Below are positions 15,919 through 24,065 of a stretch of DNA of 64,000 nucleotides, one piece after another. Numbering within the stretch: position 1 is the first letter of the stretch; each line of letters begins with the position of its first letter. The stretch spans positions 62,001-126,000 of the forward strand of contig NZ_BNBZ01000014.1 of the NCBI RefSeq assembly GCF_014656215.1, given 5' to 3'. This DNA is from Streptomyces zaomyceticus (GTDB taxonomy: Bacteria > Actinomycetota > Actinomycetes > Streptomycetales > Streptomycetaceae). The notes beneath the pieces are model-generated. The model did no database searches. It saw only the letters and a list, made by a program, of their open reading frames with translations, and was not told the origin of the DNA. A program made the position numbers and the translations under genes.

Positions 15919-15952
15919 ATTGCACCGAGAGCAAAGATCTTATTGCACCGAG
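15919..15952. promoter_or_regulatory. Paired direct repeats, candidate MocR binding site
   Basis: ATTGCACCGAG at 15919-15929 and again at 15942-15952: exact 11-bp copies, 23 bp from start to start (about two helical turns). They sit between the divergent MocR and alpha/beta hydrolase genes. Direct-repeat operators at two-turn spacing are the rule for MocR regulators such as GabR and TauR. The second copy overlaps a likely -35 box. Confidence 0.7.
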
Positions 15953-15972
15953 CAGTTGGGGCTGCCTAGCCT
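15943..15972 (+). promoter_or_regulatory. Candidate promoter of the alpha/beta hydrolase gene
   Basis: TTGCAC (15943-15948), an 18-base spacer and TAGCCT (15967-15972). The -10 box ends six bases before the ATG at 15979, so the message would be leaderless. No Shine-Dalgarno motif precedes the ATG, consistent with this. Confidence 0.5.
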
Positions 15973-15978
15973 GCGGAC

Positions 15979-16866
15979 ATGCCCGTCATCCAGACCCCCA
16001 CCACCGGGATCCACTACGAGGACAGGGGCACGGGCCCCGTCCTCCTCCTCGTCCACGGCCACCCCTTCGACCACACCATGTGGCAGCCCCAGATCGACCG
16101 GTTCTCCCGCACCCACCGGGTGATCGCCCCGGACCTGCGCGGCTACGGCAGGACGCCGCTCGGCACCCCGCGGGACACCACCGGCGCGGACACCCGGCAC
16201 GACACCACCGGCGCGGACACCCGGCACGACACGACCGGCGCGGACACCCGGCCGCGCGCCACCGGCCTCGGCGACTTCGCCGAGGACCTCGCCGACCTCC
16301 TCGACGCGCTGGACGTCCGGGACTGCGTCCTGGCCGGCCTCTCCATGGGCGGCCAGATCGCCATGGAGTTCCAGCGCCGCCACCCCGGACGCCTCCGGGG
16401 CCTCGTCCTCGCCGACACCTTCCCCGCCGCCGAGACCGACGAGGGCAGAGCCGCCCGGAACGCCATGGCCGACCGGTTCCTCGCCGGGGGCGCCGACGCC
16501 GTCCGGGAGTACGCCGACGAGGTGCTGGACCGGATGGTCGCCCCGTACAACACCCATGCCGCCCCGCACGTCCACCGCATGATGTGCGCCACCGACCCGG
16601 CCGGCGCCGCCGCGGCCCTGCGCGGCCGCGCCGAGCGCCCCGACTACCGGCAGACCCTCACCACCGTGCCGTTTCCCGCGCTCGTCGTGGTCGGCCGGGA
16701 CGACACGTACACCCCGGTCGCCGACGCCGAGGACATGCACGCCCTGCTCCCGCACTCCACGCTCGCCGTCGTCGAACGGGCCGCGCACCTCCCCAACCTG
16801 GAACGGCCCGAGGAGTTCGACGCCGTACTGGCGAGCTACCTCCGTTCACTCATTCGGCCCATCTGA
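15979..16866 (+). CDS. Alpha/beta hydrolase
   Basis: 295 aa. Oxyanion-hole motif LLLVHGHPFDH near residue 25, nucleophile elbow AGLSMGGQIAM near 118, acid in VVGRDDTYTPV near 240 and catalytic His in ERAAHLPNLE near 265, so the Ser-Asp-His triad looks complete. Members include esterases, haloalkane dehalogenases and 3-oxoadipate enol-lactonase-type enzymes; the substrate cannot be told. A 27-bp unit repeated three times inserts about 27 residues before the cap domain. The gene is divergent from a MocR regulator that probably controls it. Confidence 0.9.
   Translation: MPVIQTPTTGIHYEDRGTGPVLLLVHGHPFDHTMWQPQIDRFSRTHRVIAPDLRGYGRTPLGTPRDTTGADTRHDTTGADTRHDTTGADTRPRATGLGDFAEDLADLLDALDVRDCVLAGLSMGGQIAMEFQRRHPGRLRGLVLADTFPAAETDEGRAARNAMADRFLAGGADAVREYADEVLDRMVAPYNTHAAPHVHRMMCATDPAGAAAALRGRAERPDYRQTLTTVPFPALVVVGRDDTYTPVADAEDMHALLPHSTLAVVERAAHLPNLERPEEFDAVLASYLRSLIRPI
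16174..16254 (+). repeat. 27-bp coding minisatellite (3 copies)
   Basis: Three in-frame copies at 16174-16200, 16201-16227 and 16228-16254, encoding DTTGADTRH twice and then DTTGADTRP. They are nearly identical at the DNA level and are inserted between GRTPLGTPR and LGDFAEDL of the alpha/beta hydrolase. Confidence 0.9.
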
Positions 16867-16903
16867 AGATTCGGAACCGCCCGAACGCTCCGACGATGGG
16901 GCC

Positions 16904-17332
16904 ATGAGCCAGAACAGCGCACCCACCCGCCAGCCGAGCGCCTCCGGCGCCTGGGCCTCCGGCGGCACCCTCTTCGCCGGTGTCCTCATGCTGGTCACCG
17001 GCTTCCTGGACGTCTTCCAGGGAATCGCGGGTATCGCCGAGGACGACGTCTACACCCGCGTCGGCGACTACGTCTTCAAGTTCAACCTCACCACCTGGGG
17101 CTGGATCCACCTCATCCTCGGCGTCATCCTCGCCATCGTCGGCATCGGCATCCTCAAGGGCATGGAATGGGGCCGGGTCGCCGGTATCGCGCTGGCATCC
17201 CTGAACATCCTGTTCCAGTTCCTCTTCCTGCCGTACCAGCCGTGGTGGGCGCTCTTCTCGATGGCGATCTCGATCTTCGTGATCTGGGCGCTGGCCACGG
17301 ACAAGGCCTACGGCCCCGACAACACGTTCTGA
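16904..17332 (+). CDS. DUF7144-like four-helix membrane protein
   Basis: 142 aa. A polar N-terminus (about 20 residues) precedes four hydrophobic helices: LFAGVLMLVTGFLDVFQGIAGI, TWGWIHLILGVILAIVGIGIL, GRVAGIALASLNILFQFLFLPY and WALFSMAISIFVIWAL. The pattern FAGxxMxxxGxxxxxxGIAxI and GWxHLxLG with WARxxGI-like loops matches the DUF7144 family of Actinobacteria. Function is unknown. It is followed ten bases later by the lipoprotein gene, probably in one operon. Confidence 0.85.
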   Translation: MSQNSAPTRQPSASGAWASGGTLFAGVLMLVTGFLDVFQGIAGIAEDDVYTRVGDYVFKFNLTTWGWIHLILGVILAIVGIGILKGMEWGRVAGIALASLNILFQFLFLPYQPWWALFSMAISIFVIWALATDKAYGPDNTF

Positions 17333-17341
17333 GGCCGGCCG

Positions 17342-17776
17342 ATGAGACGCATCCCCACGCTCGCCCTCGGCCTCACCGTCACCGCCGCCGCGCTCACCGT
17401 CACCGGCTGCGACGCCGCCAAGGAGACGGCGGGCGGCATCATCTCCACCGCCACCGCGGCCGTGGCCTCGGCGGCGGAGCAGAAGATGAACGAGGTCAAG
17501 GACGGGGTCAACGCCACCGGTGACGTGACCGCCGGGCCGACGAGCACCGACGGAGACCGCACGGTCGCCCAGATCACGGCGACCAACCCGAAGGACCAGA
17601 ACGCCGACTACACGGTCATGGTCACCTTCCGGGACACCGAGGGGAACTTCCTCGACACGGTCGTCCTCAGCATCGACGGCGTCCCGCCCGGCGAGTCCAA
17701 GACCGGTACGGCACGCAGCAATCGGACGCTCTCGGGCGATACGAAGGCAGAGATCGCGCAGGCCCTGCGACACTGA
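17342..17776 (+). CDS. Putative lipoprotein, 144 aa
   Basis: Signal peptide with lipobox (LALGLTVTAAALTVTGC, Cys at residue 23), then a short helical linker and one beta-rich domain of about 85 residues. That domain reads DGDRTVAQITATNPKDQNADYTVMVTFRDTEGNFLDTVVLSIDGVPPGESKTGTARS. It looks like the FxLYD/DUF4352-type immunoglobulin-like fold: a strand, NP-x-x-QNADY, then VVLSIDGVPPGES. It should be anchored on the outer face of the membrane. Role unknown. Confidence 0.85.
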   Translation: MRRIPTLALGLTVTAAALTVTGCDAAKETAGGIISTATAAVASAAEQKMNEVKDGVNATGDVTAGPTSTDGDRTVAQITATNPKDQNADYTVMVTFRDTEGNFLDTVVLSIDGVPPGESKTGTARSNRTLSGDTKAEIAQALRH

Positions 17777-17780
17777 CGGA

Positions 17781-18797
17781 GTGGACCGAGTCCTGACCGC
17801 AGAGCCCGTGAGCAGCAGCCCCGCCCCACCGACCCCCGAGCCTCCCCTCCGGCCCAGGCACCGCGTCACGGCCTGGGCCGCCGGACTGCTCCTGGTCGTC
17901 CCCGCCCTGATCGCGGCCTGCCGCGTCCTCGACACGGACGCGATCACCCCGGTCCCCCAACTCCTCTCCTTCCTCCCCTGGCTGACGGTTCCGGCGGGCC
18001 TCGCCCTGCTGCTCACCGTCGCCGCGCGGCGACGGGTGCAGGCCTTCGTGGCGGTCCTCGTCCTCGGCGCCACCGCCTGGAGCTCCGTGCCGTACATGCC
18101 GCAGGCCGTCATCCCGTACGGGCTGCCGCTGGCACAGGTGAGGGTCATCGCCTCCAACGTCGAATTCGGCCAGGGGACGAAGGCGTTGACCGAGGTGGTC
18201 CGGCGGGAGCACCCGCAGCTCGTCTTCGTCTCGGAGTGCGACCGCGCCTGCCGGGACACCCTCACGAAGACCTTCGCCACGGACCTTCCCCACTACGCCT
18301 CCGTCGACGGCGAGGGCTCGGTCGGCTCGATCCTGCTCAGCGCGTACCCGCTGCGCGACTGGCGGATGATCCCGGCGGCCATGGGCATGCCGGGCGCCAC
18401 CGCCGACATCGCGGGCGTGGCCGTACGGCTCCAGCTGGCGCACCCGCTCCCGCCCCTGCCGGGCCAGGTCCACCTGTGGAAGAGGGAACTCGGCAGGATC
18501 GCGGACTTCGCCGCCGCCGACCCGGGCCCCACCCTGATCGCCGGCGACTTCAACGCCTCCCAGGACCACGCCTCCTTCCGCGCGATCCTCGACGCGGGAT
18601 GGCTCCAGGACGCCTCCCGGCGGGCCGACGCCAGCCGCACCCCCACCTGGCCGATGGAGGGCCCCCTCCCCCCGTACGTCCAGATCGACCACGTCCTCGT
18701 CAGCGACTTCAGCGTCCGCGGAGTCCGCTTCCTCGACATCGCCGGCTCCGACCACCGGGCCGTCCTCGCCGATCTCGACCTGCGCGGCCCGCGCTGA
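17781..18797 (+). CDS. Endonuclease/exonuclease/phosphatase family membrane protein
   Basis: 338 aa. Three N-terminal membrane helices (about residues 30-100) are followed by an extracytoplasmic EEP domain. Catalytic motifs: IASNVEFGQGTK (Asn), FVSECDRAC (Glu), LIAGDFNASQDH (Asp-Asn), QIDHVLVS and GSDHRAVLADL (Asp-His). The family hydrolyses phosphodiesters in nucleic acids or lipids; membrane-anchored forms probably act outside the cell. Start GTG at 17781; a GTG at 17808 would shorten the tail by nine residues. It is the third gene of a close-packed set with the two genes upstream. Confidence 0.88.
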   Translation: MDRVLTAEPVSSSPAPPTPEPPLRPRHRVTAWAAGLLLVVPALIAACRVLDTDAITPVPQLLSFLPWLTVPAGLALLLTVAARRRVQAFVAVLVLGATAWSSVPYMPQAVIPYGLPLAQVRVIASNVEFGQGTKALTEVVRREHPQLVFVSECDRACRDTLTKTFATDLPHYASVDGEGSVGSILLSAYPLRDWRMIPAAMGMPGATADIAGVAVRLQLAHPLPPLPGQVHLWKRELGRIADFAAADPGPTLIAGDFNASQDHASFRAILDAGWLQDASRRADASRTPTWPMEGPLPPYVQIDHVLVSDFSVRGVRFLDIAGSDHRAVLADLDLRGPR

Positions 18798-18815
18798 TCG
18801 GAGACGCTTGAGGAC

Positions 18816-19052
18816 ATGGAGAACGAGGAGATCCTGGACGACATCGGTGCCCTCGTCGAGGAGGAACGCGCCCTGCGCACGCGCGCGGGCGGCCTTCTCC
18901 CCGAGGAGCTGGCCCGTCTGGCGGACCTCGAGGTCCGCCTCGACCAGTGCTGGGACCTGCTGCGCCAGCGCCGGGCGAAATCGGAGTTCGGCGAGGATCC
19001 GGACACGGCGGCCCTCCGCCCGGCCGCCGAGGTCGAGTCCTACCGCAACTGA
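18816..19052 (+). CDS. DUF2630 family protein, 78 aa
   Basis: Small helical hairpin: MENEEILDDIGALVEEERALR, then LARLADLEVRLDQCWDLLRQRRAKSEFGEDP and the ending RPAAEVESYRN. This matches DUF2630, a short actinobacterial family of unknown function. It starts 18 bases after the EEP gene and may be cotranscribed. Confidence 0.88.
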   Translation: MENEEILDDIGALVEEERALRTRAGGLLPEELARLADLEVRLDQCWDLLRQRRAKSEFGEDPDTAALRPAAEVESYRN

Positions 19053-19146
19053 CGGCGGCCCCCGCGGGCCCCTCCGCCGGAGGCCGGGACACCCCGGGTG
19101 ACGGCGGCCCCCGCAGCCCCGGCGTCCAGCACCGGGCCCCCGCGCT

Positions 19147-19186
19147 CCGACGGTGACCGCCCGGCCCCGACGGCGACCGCCCGGTG
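19147..19186. repeat. 20-bp tandem repeat in intergenic region
   Basis: Two adjacent 20-bp units (CCGACGGTGACCGCCCGGCC and a copy with changes at three positions). In the same 191-base gap a separate 16-bp direct repeat, TGACGGCGGCCCCCGC, occurs at 19050 and 19099. Nothing else is recognised in the gap. Confidence 0.6.
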
Positions 19187-19243
19187 CGCCCGCCGCCGAG
19201 TTGTGCCCGCAACGGTGGCGGGCGGGCCCAGTACGTTGGCCCC

Positions 19244-21205
19244 ATGGCAAGACCCCGCTCCAGCCTGCTCGCCCCTCCCGCCTGGCTCACCGCCGGGCTC
19301 CGGCCGGCCCCCGTGCCCGTTCCCTGGGCCGCCGTCGGGCGGGCCGCCGTCGCCCTGTCCGCGCCGCTCGCCGTGGGGCTCGCCGTCGGGCAGCCCGCCT
19401 ACGGGGCGCTCGTCTCCATGGGGGCGCTCTCCGGGGTCATCGGCGACACCGCCGACGCCTACCGGATGCGGGTCTTCAACATCGCCGTGCCGCAGCTCTT
19501 CGGAGCCGTCGGCGTCACCCTCGGGACCCTCGTCTTCGGGCACGGCTGGGTCGCCGTCGCCGTGCTCACCCTCGTCGCGCTCGTCTCCGGGATGATCTCC
19601 TCGATCGGGGCCGTCGCCTCCGTCTCCGGGCTCCTCCTGCTGCTCAACGCCGTCGTCGGCGCCGGACTCCCGATGCCCGACCCCTGGTGGAAGGCGCCGC
19701 TCCTGCTCACCCTCGGTGGGCTCTTCGTGCTCCTCCTCACCCTGCTCGGCTGGCCGCTGCGCCGCGCCGCCCCCGAACGCTCGGCCGTCGCCGCCACCTA
19801 CCGGTCCGTCGCCGACCTGTACGAGGCCACCGGGACCTCCGCGTACGACGAGAAACGGCAGGCCGTCACCGCCTCCCTCAACCAGTCCTACGACCTGATC
19901 CTGGCCCGCCGTGCCCGACAGCACGGCCGCGCGCCCTCCCTGGTCCGGCTGCTCGCCCAACTGAACGTCGTCGTCCCGCTCGTCGAGGCCGCCCCCGCCG
20001 CCCATCTCCGGGCCCAGCTCCACGGCCCCCTGTCCGCCACGATCCCCGCCGCCGTGCGGGACCTCGCCGACGCCGTCGACGAGGGCCGCACCGGGGCGCC
20101 CGAACCGGATCTGCCGACCCCCGAGCGGCCCGCGGAGAAGGCCGTGGACCACGCCCTGCGGTACGCGGCGACCGTCGTCCACGAGGCCGAGCCCGACCCG
20201 GCCAACGTCGACGACCGGCTCGGCCGGCCCGCCGCGCTCCGGGTCCGCGTCCGCCGGACCACCCGGGCCGTCCTGTTCTCCGAGGCGTCCTGGCGGTACG
20301 GGCTGCGCCTCGCCCTGTGCATCGGGCTCGCGCAGGCACTCGTCTCGCTGATCGCCGTACCCCGCTCGTACTGGGTGGCCCTCACCGTCACCTTCGTCAT
20401 GAAGCCCGACTTCGGCTCGGTCTTCTCCCGGGCCGTGCTGCGCGCCTTCGGCACCGCCGCCGGCCTCCTCCTCGCCGCCCTGGTCCTCGCCGAGGTCCCG
20501 CGCGGCTGGTGGGACGTGCCCGTCATGTGCGTGCTCGCCGCGCTCATCCCGGCGTTCTCCGCGAAGGGGTACGCCTTCCAGACCGCGGCCATCACCCCGG
20601 TGATCCTGCTGCTCTCCGACACCCTCAACCAGCAGGGCTTCGACCTGGTCATGCCCCGCCTGTACGACTCGCTGATCGGCTGCGGCATCGCGCTGATCGC
20701 CGGCTATCTGCTCTGGCCCGAGTCCTGGCACACCCGGATCGGGGACCGGCTCGCGGACGCCGTCGCGGACACCGCCGCCTATGTGGCCTGCGCCTTCACC
20801 GGGAACGGCGGGGATCCGGGGGACCAGGGCAGCCGGCTGCGGGCCCGGCGGAAGCTCTACCGCGATCTGTCGACCGTCCGCTCCGAGTTCCAGCGCGCCC
20901 TGACCGAACCGCCGCCCACCGGCACCCGCGCCGCCGCCTGGTGGCCGCTCGTCGTCGCGGCCGAACGGATCGTGGACGCGACGACGGCGGCCCGCATCCG
21001 GGTCGACCACGGCGCCCCCTCCCCCGATCCCGCGGAGGTCACCGCCGTGGAGCGCGAGTTGAGGGAACTCGCCGACGGACTACGGGGCACGGACACCCTC
21101 GTGGAGGTCCGCACGGAGCTCCACGGCGACGAGAGCGGAGTCCTGGAACCACTCCGTCAGGAGGTCCGCGCGGCCCGTGCGATCGCCGGTCCCGACCTGC
21201 GATAA
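19244..21205 (+). CDS. FUSC-type (aromatic acid exporter-like) membrane protein
   Basis: 653 aa. Two membrane bundles, about residues 30-190 and 370-510, alternate with two cytosolic helical regions. This is the FUSC arrangement found in YccS and plant ALMT/AaeB relatives. Characteristic stretches are PLAVGLAVGQPAYGALVSMGALSGVIGDTADAYRMR and ALVSLIAVPRSYWVALTVTFVMKPDFGSVFSRAVLRAFGTAAGLL. The C-terminal region is helical and charged. Members are thought to export aromatic acids; the substrate here is unknown. The ATG at 19244 is chosen because the open frame before it (to 19184) has low-complexity, non-protein-like sequence. Confidence 0.87.
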   Translation: MARPRSSLLAPPAWLTAGLRPAPVPVPWAAVGRAAVALSAPLAVGLAVGQPAYGALVSMGALSGVIGDTADAYRMRVFNIAVPQLFGAVGVTLGTLVFGHGWVAVAVLTLVALVSGMISSIGAVASVSGLLLLLNAVVGAGLPMPDPWWKAPLLLTLGGLFVLLLTLLGWPLRRAAPERSAVAATYRSVADLYEATGTSAYDEKRQAVTASLNQSYDLILARRARQHGRAPSLVRLLAQLNVVVPLVEAAPAAHLRAQLHGPLSATIPAAVRDLADAVDEGRTGAPEPDLPTPERPAEKAVDHALRYAATVVHEAEPDPANVDDRLGRPAALRVRVRRTTRAVLFSEASWRYGLRLALCIGLAQALVSLIAVPRSYWVALTVTFVMKPDFGSVFSRAVLRAFGTAAGLLLAALVLAEVPRGWWDVPVMCVLAALIPAFSAKGYAFQTAAITPVILLLSDTLNQQGFDLVMPRLYDSLIGCGIALIAGYLLWPESWHTRIGDRLADAVADTAAYVACAFTGNGGDPGDQGSRLRARRKLYRDLSTVRSEFQRALTEPPPTGTRAAAWWPLVVAAERIVDATTAARIRVDHGAPSPDPAEVTAVERELRELADGLRGTDTLVEVRTELHGDESGVLEPLRQEVRAARAIAGPDLR

Positions 21206-21271
21206 ACCTTCCTCCGGGGGCGTACGGGAGGACTTACCGGCGGTCACGGAACGGAACCCTCCCCACCGCCG

Positions 21272-21300
21272 TTACCGGAAGCCACCGGGGCGACTACGAT
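21272..21300 (+). promoter_or_regulatory. Candidate promoter of the APC permease gene
   Basis: TTACCG (21272-21277), 17-base spacer and TACGAT (21295-21300), about 100 bases before the ATG. The 197-base gap shows no other clear signal. Confidence 0.4.
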
Positions 21301-21402
21301 GCGCTCGATCTCACCTGGATCCGCGCCCGCCGCCGTCGCGAACCGGCCCGGCGGACGGGCCACTTCGCCCTGCCTCACCCCCCGCGCCCCGAGGACCCCG
21401 CC

Positions 21403-22878
21403 ATGCGCACCACGACGAACAGAGGGCTCCAGCCCAATGTCCTCGGCACCTTCGACACGATCGTGATGGCCGTCGCCGGCAGCGCCCCCGCCTACTCGAT
21501 GGCCGCGACCACCGCCGTGCTCTTCGGCGCCGTCGGCTACGCCGGGCCCGCCGCCCTGCTCTACTGCGCGATACCGATGTTCGGCATCGTCCTCGCGTAC
21601 GCCCGCCTCGGGCGGATCGACGTCAACGCGGGTGCCGGCTACTCCTGGGTGGGCCGCACCCTCCACCCCTTCCTCGGCTTCCTCTCCGGCTGGGCGCTGG
21701 TCTTCGCCGCCACCGTCTTCATGGTGGCCGGTTCGCTGCCCGCCGGCTCCCTCACCCTCGCCCTGATCGACCAGGACCTCGCCGACAGCACCCCGCTCGC
21801 CGCCGCCGTCGGAGCCGCCTGGTTCCTGGTGATGCTGCTGGTCGTCCTGGGTGGCGCCCGGCTCACCGTCCGGGCCCAGCTGATCATGTCGGGCGTCGAG
21901 ATGGTGATCATCCTCGGCTTCGTCCTGGCCGCCCTGGCGCACCGGGGGCGGGCCACCGCCTTCGACTGGTCCTGGTTCGGCCTCGGCCAGTTCGACGGGC
22001 CGCAGGGCTTCGCCGCCGGCGCGCTGATCGCCGCGTTCTACTACTGGGGCTGGGACGTCACCAGCAACCTCAGCGAGGAGACCCGGAACAGCCGCCGCAC
22101 CGCCGGACTCGCCGCGCTCGTCGGCGTCGGCTTCGTCTTCCTCCTCTTCGTGGCCGTCACCGTCGTCGTGAACGTGCTGCTGACCGCCGAGGAGATCCGC
22201 ACCGCGGGACCCAACGTCCTCGCCGTCGTCGGCCAGGCGGTCTGGCCCGGCGTCGGCGGGAAACTCCTCGTCGTGGCCGTCCTGCTGTCCACCGTCGCCA
22301 CCCTGGAGACCACCCTCCTCCAGGTCACCCGCTCGCTCTTCGCGATGGGCCGCGACCGGACCCTGCCGGCGCCGCTCGGCGACGTGCACCGCCGCTGGAA
22401 CACCCCGTGGGTCGCGATCGTCGCCGTCGGCGGTGCCGCCCTGCTGATGTTCGCGGCCGCCGCGGCCGCCGGCTCCGTCCAGCAGATCCTCCGCGACGCC
22501 GTCTCCGCGATCGGTCTCCAGATCGCGTTCTACTACGGCCTCGCGGGCATCGCCGCGGTCGTCGCGTACAAGTCGGTGCTCTTCCGCTCCGTACGGAACC
22601 TGCTGCTCGGCGGCCTCTGGCCGCTGCTCGGCTCCGCGTTCATGCTCTGGACCTTCTACGAGTCCCTCGGCGAACTCTCCACCACCGCCCTCACCATCGG
22701 CCTCGGCGGCCTGCTCCTCGGCGTCGTGCCCCTGATCGTGTACTGGCGCAAGGGCAGCGACTACTACCGCCCGGCCCGCCTGGACGCGGTCCGCGCGATG
22801 GAGGCCGCCGAAGGCTCGGGCCCGGCCTCCCGCCCGCGTACGGGAACCCGGGACAAGAGCTACGCGACGGACTTCTGA
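21403..22878 (+). CDS. APC superfamily amino acid permease
   Basis: 491 aa with about 12 membrane helices. The N-terminal signature is GTFDTIVMAVAGSAPAYSMAATTAVLFGAVGYAGPAALL. The conserved helix 1/6 breaks are visible (SAPAYS; YYWGWDVTSNLSEETRNSRR). It imports amino acids or related amines by proton symport; the SEETRNSRR loop after helix 6 is typical of the yeast/actinobacterial amine transporter group. GAGGA lies seven bases before the ATG at 21403. The upstream part of the long open frame (from 19153) is an out-of-frame shadow of the FUSC gene and is not coding. Confidence 0.93.
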   Translation: MRTTTNRGLQPNVLGTFDTIVMAVAGSAPAYSMAATTAVLFGAVGYAGPAALLYCAIPMFGIVLAYARLGRIDVNAGAGYSWVGRTLHPFLGFLSGWALVFAATVFMVAGSLPAGSLTLALIDQDLADSTPLAAAVGAAWFLVMLLVVLGGARLTVRAQLIMSGVEMVIILGFVLAALAHRGRATAFDWSWFGLGQFDGPQGFAAGALIAAFYYWGWDVTSNLSEETRNSRRTAGLAALVGVGFVFLLFVAVTVVVNVLLTAEEIRTAGPNVLAVVGQAVWPGVGGKLLVVAVLLSTVATLETTLLQVTRSLFAMGRDRTLPAPLGDVHRRWNTPWVAIVAVGGAALLMFAAAAAAGSVQQILRDAVSAIGLQIAFYYGLAGIAAVVAYKSVLFRSVRNLLLGGLWPLLGSAFMLWTFYESLGELSTTALTIGLGGLLLGVVPLIVYWRKGSDYYRPARLDAVRAMEAAEGSGPASRPRTGTRDKSYATDF

Positions 22879-23043
22879 GCACCGGACGAACCCCGGTGCA
22901 CCGGATACCCCTCTCCACACTGGGGAGGACCGCACCGCGACACCCGCACCGGACGCCCCGCACGACCAGAACCACCCGCACGCCCCCGCAGGACCCGCAC
23001 GCCCACGACTTCTGACGGCAGCCGAACCCGAAGGAGGCCCCCG

Positions 23044-24033
23044 ATGGCCGTACGCCGCCGCTCCGCGCGCTCGGCACGCCAGGAGCGCTTCGCTCCCGAC
23101 TTCGACCCGGACTTCGGGGACCGCGCCCTGACCGAGGCGCGCCACGACATCGTCATCGGACGCTGGCAGGGCGTACGGGACCTGCTCGCCGCCACCGGCG
23201 ACCACTGGGCGCGCCGCACCCACCGACTGCGGCTCCTCTCGCACGCCGCCGCCGGCAGCTCCACCGTGGAGACCTGGCGGGCCGCCGAACCGGGCAACCC
23301 CGACGCGGCCGTGCTGCGGGCCGCGACCGAGGTGGTGCGGGTCTTCGACGCGGCCATCGCGGCCGGCCGGGGCGCCGCCGTCGAACGCGGCCGGATCGAC
23401 GCCGCCGTCGACGCCTGCCGGGGCGCGGCCGAGGCCGCCCCCACCGACCCCATGCCGTGGGTGTCGCTGCTCTCGGTGGCCAGACTGTACGAGGGCGGGG
23501 TGCCGCGCCGGGAACTGCGCCACTGGTTCGACGAGTTGCGGCGCCGGGACCCGTACAACACCGAAGGCCACATCCAGGTGCTGCGCTACTGGTCGGCGCG
23601 CTGGCACGGGACGCACGGCAGCATGTACGACTTCGCCCGCGACGCGGCGGGCGTGGCACCGCCCGGCTCCCCCCTGCCCGTGCTCGTCCAGGTGGCCCGG
23701 GTCGAGGAGTACCGGTACATCGCGGACGGGGCGCTCGGGCGGGGCCCGGTGCGCGGCTTCGACCAGCACTGGAAGCACGAACTGGCGGTGACGGAGCTGC
23801 GCCGCACCCACGCCCGCTGGATCGGCGGCCGGGAGCCCGGGGCGCCGGTCGCGCCGGAGGAGGTCGGCGACCTCCACTTCCTGGTGCACGCGGCCTGTTA
23901 CGCGGGCCAGGTCGAGATCGCCCGGGAGCTGCTCGGGATGCTCGGCGCCCGGGCCGCGTGGGTGCCGTGGGCGTACACGGGCGACCCGGAGGAGCAGTTC
24001 GTACGGTTCCGGGAGGGCCTGGGAGTGGAGTGA
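23044..24033 (+). CDS. Hypothetical protein, 329 aa (helical-repeat-like)
   Basis: Cytosolic, Ala/Arg/Trp-rich and predicted all-helical, with repeated patterns resembling tetratricopeptide helices (ALTEARHDIVIGRWQGVRDLLAATGDHWARRTHRLRLL, VDACRGAAEAAPTDPMPWVSLLSVARLYEGG). A conserved-looking centre reads YNTEGHIQVLRYWSARWHGTHGSMYDFARDAA. I recognise a Streptomyces family but not a function. GAAGGAGG lies eight bases before the ATG. The gene converges on phoX with a 32-base gap and no hairpin in it. Confidence 0.8.
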   Translation: MAVRRRSARSARQERFAPDFDPDFGDRALTEARHDIVIGRWQGVRDLLAATGDHWARRTHRLRLLSHAAAGSSTVETWRAAEPGNPDAAVLRAATEVVRVFDAAIAAGRGAAVERGRIDAAVDACRGAAEAAPTDPMPWVSLLSVARLYEGGVPRRELRHWFDELRRRDPYNTEGHIQVLRYWSARWHGTHGSMYDFARDAAGVAPPGSPLPVLVQVARVEEYRYIADGALGRGPVRGFDQHWKHELAVTELRRTHARWIGGREPGAPVAPEEVGDLHFLVHAACYAGQVEIARELLGMLGARAAWVPWAYTGDPEEQFVRFREGLGVE

Positions 24034-24065
24034 CCGCGCGACCCCGCTCCCGGCCCTCGTGGCAC

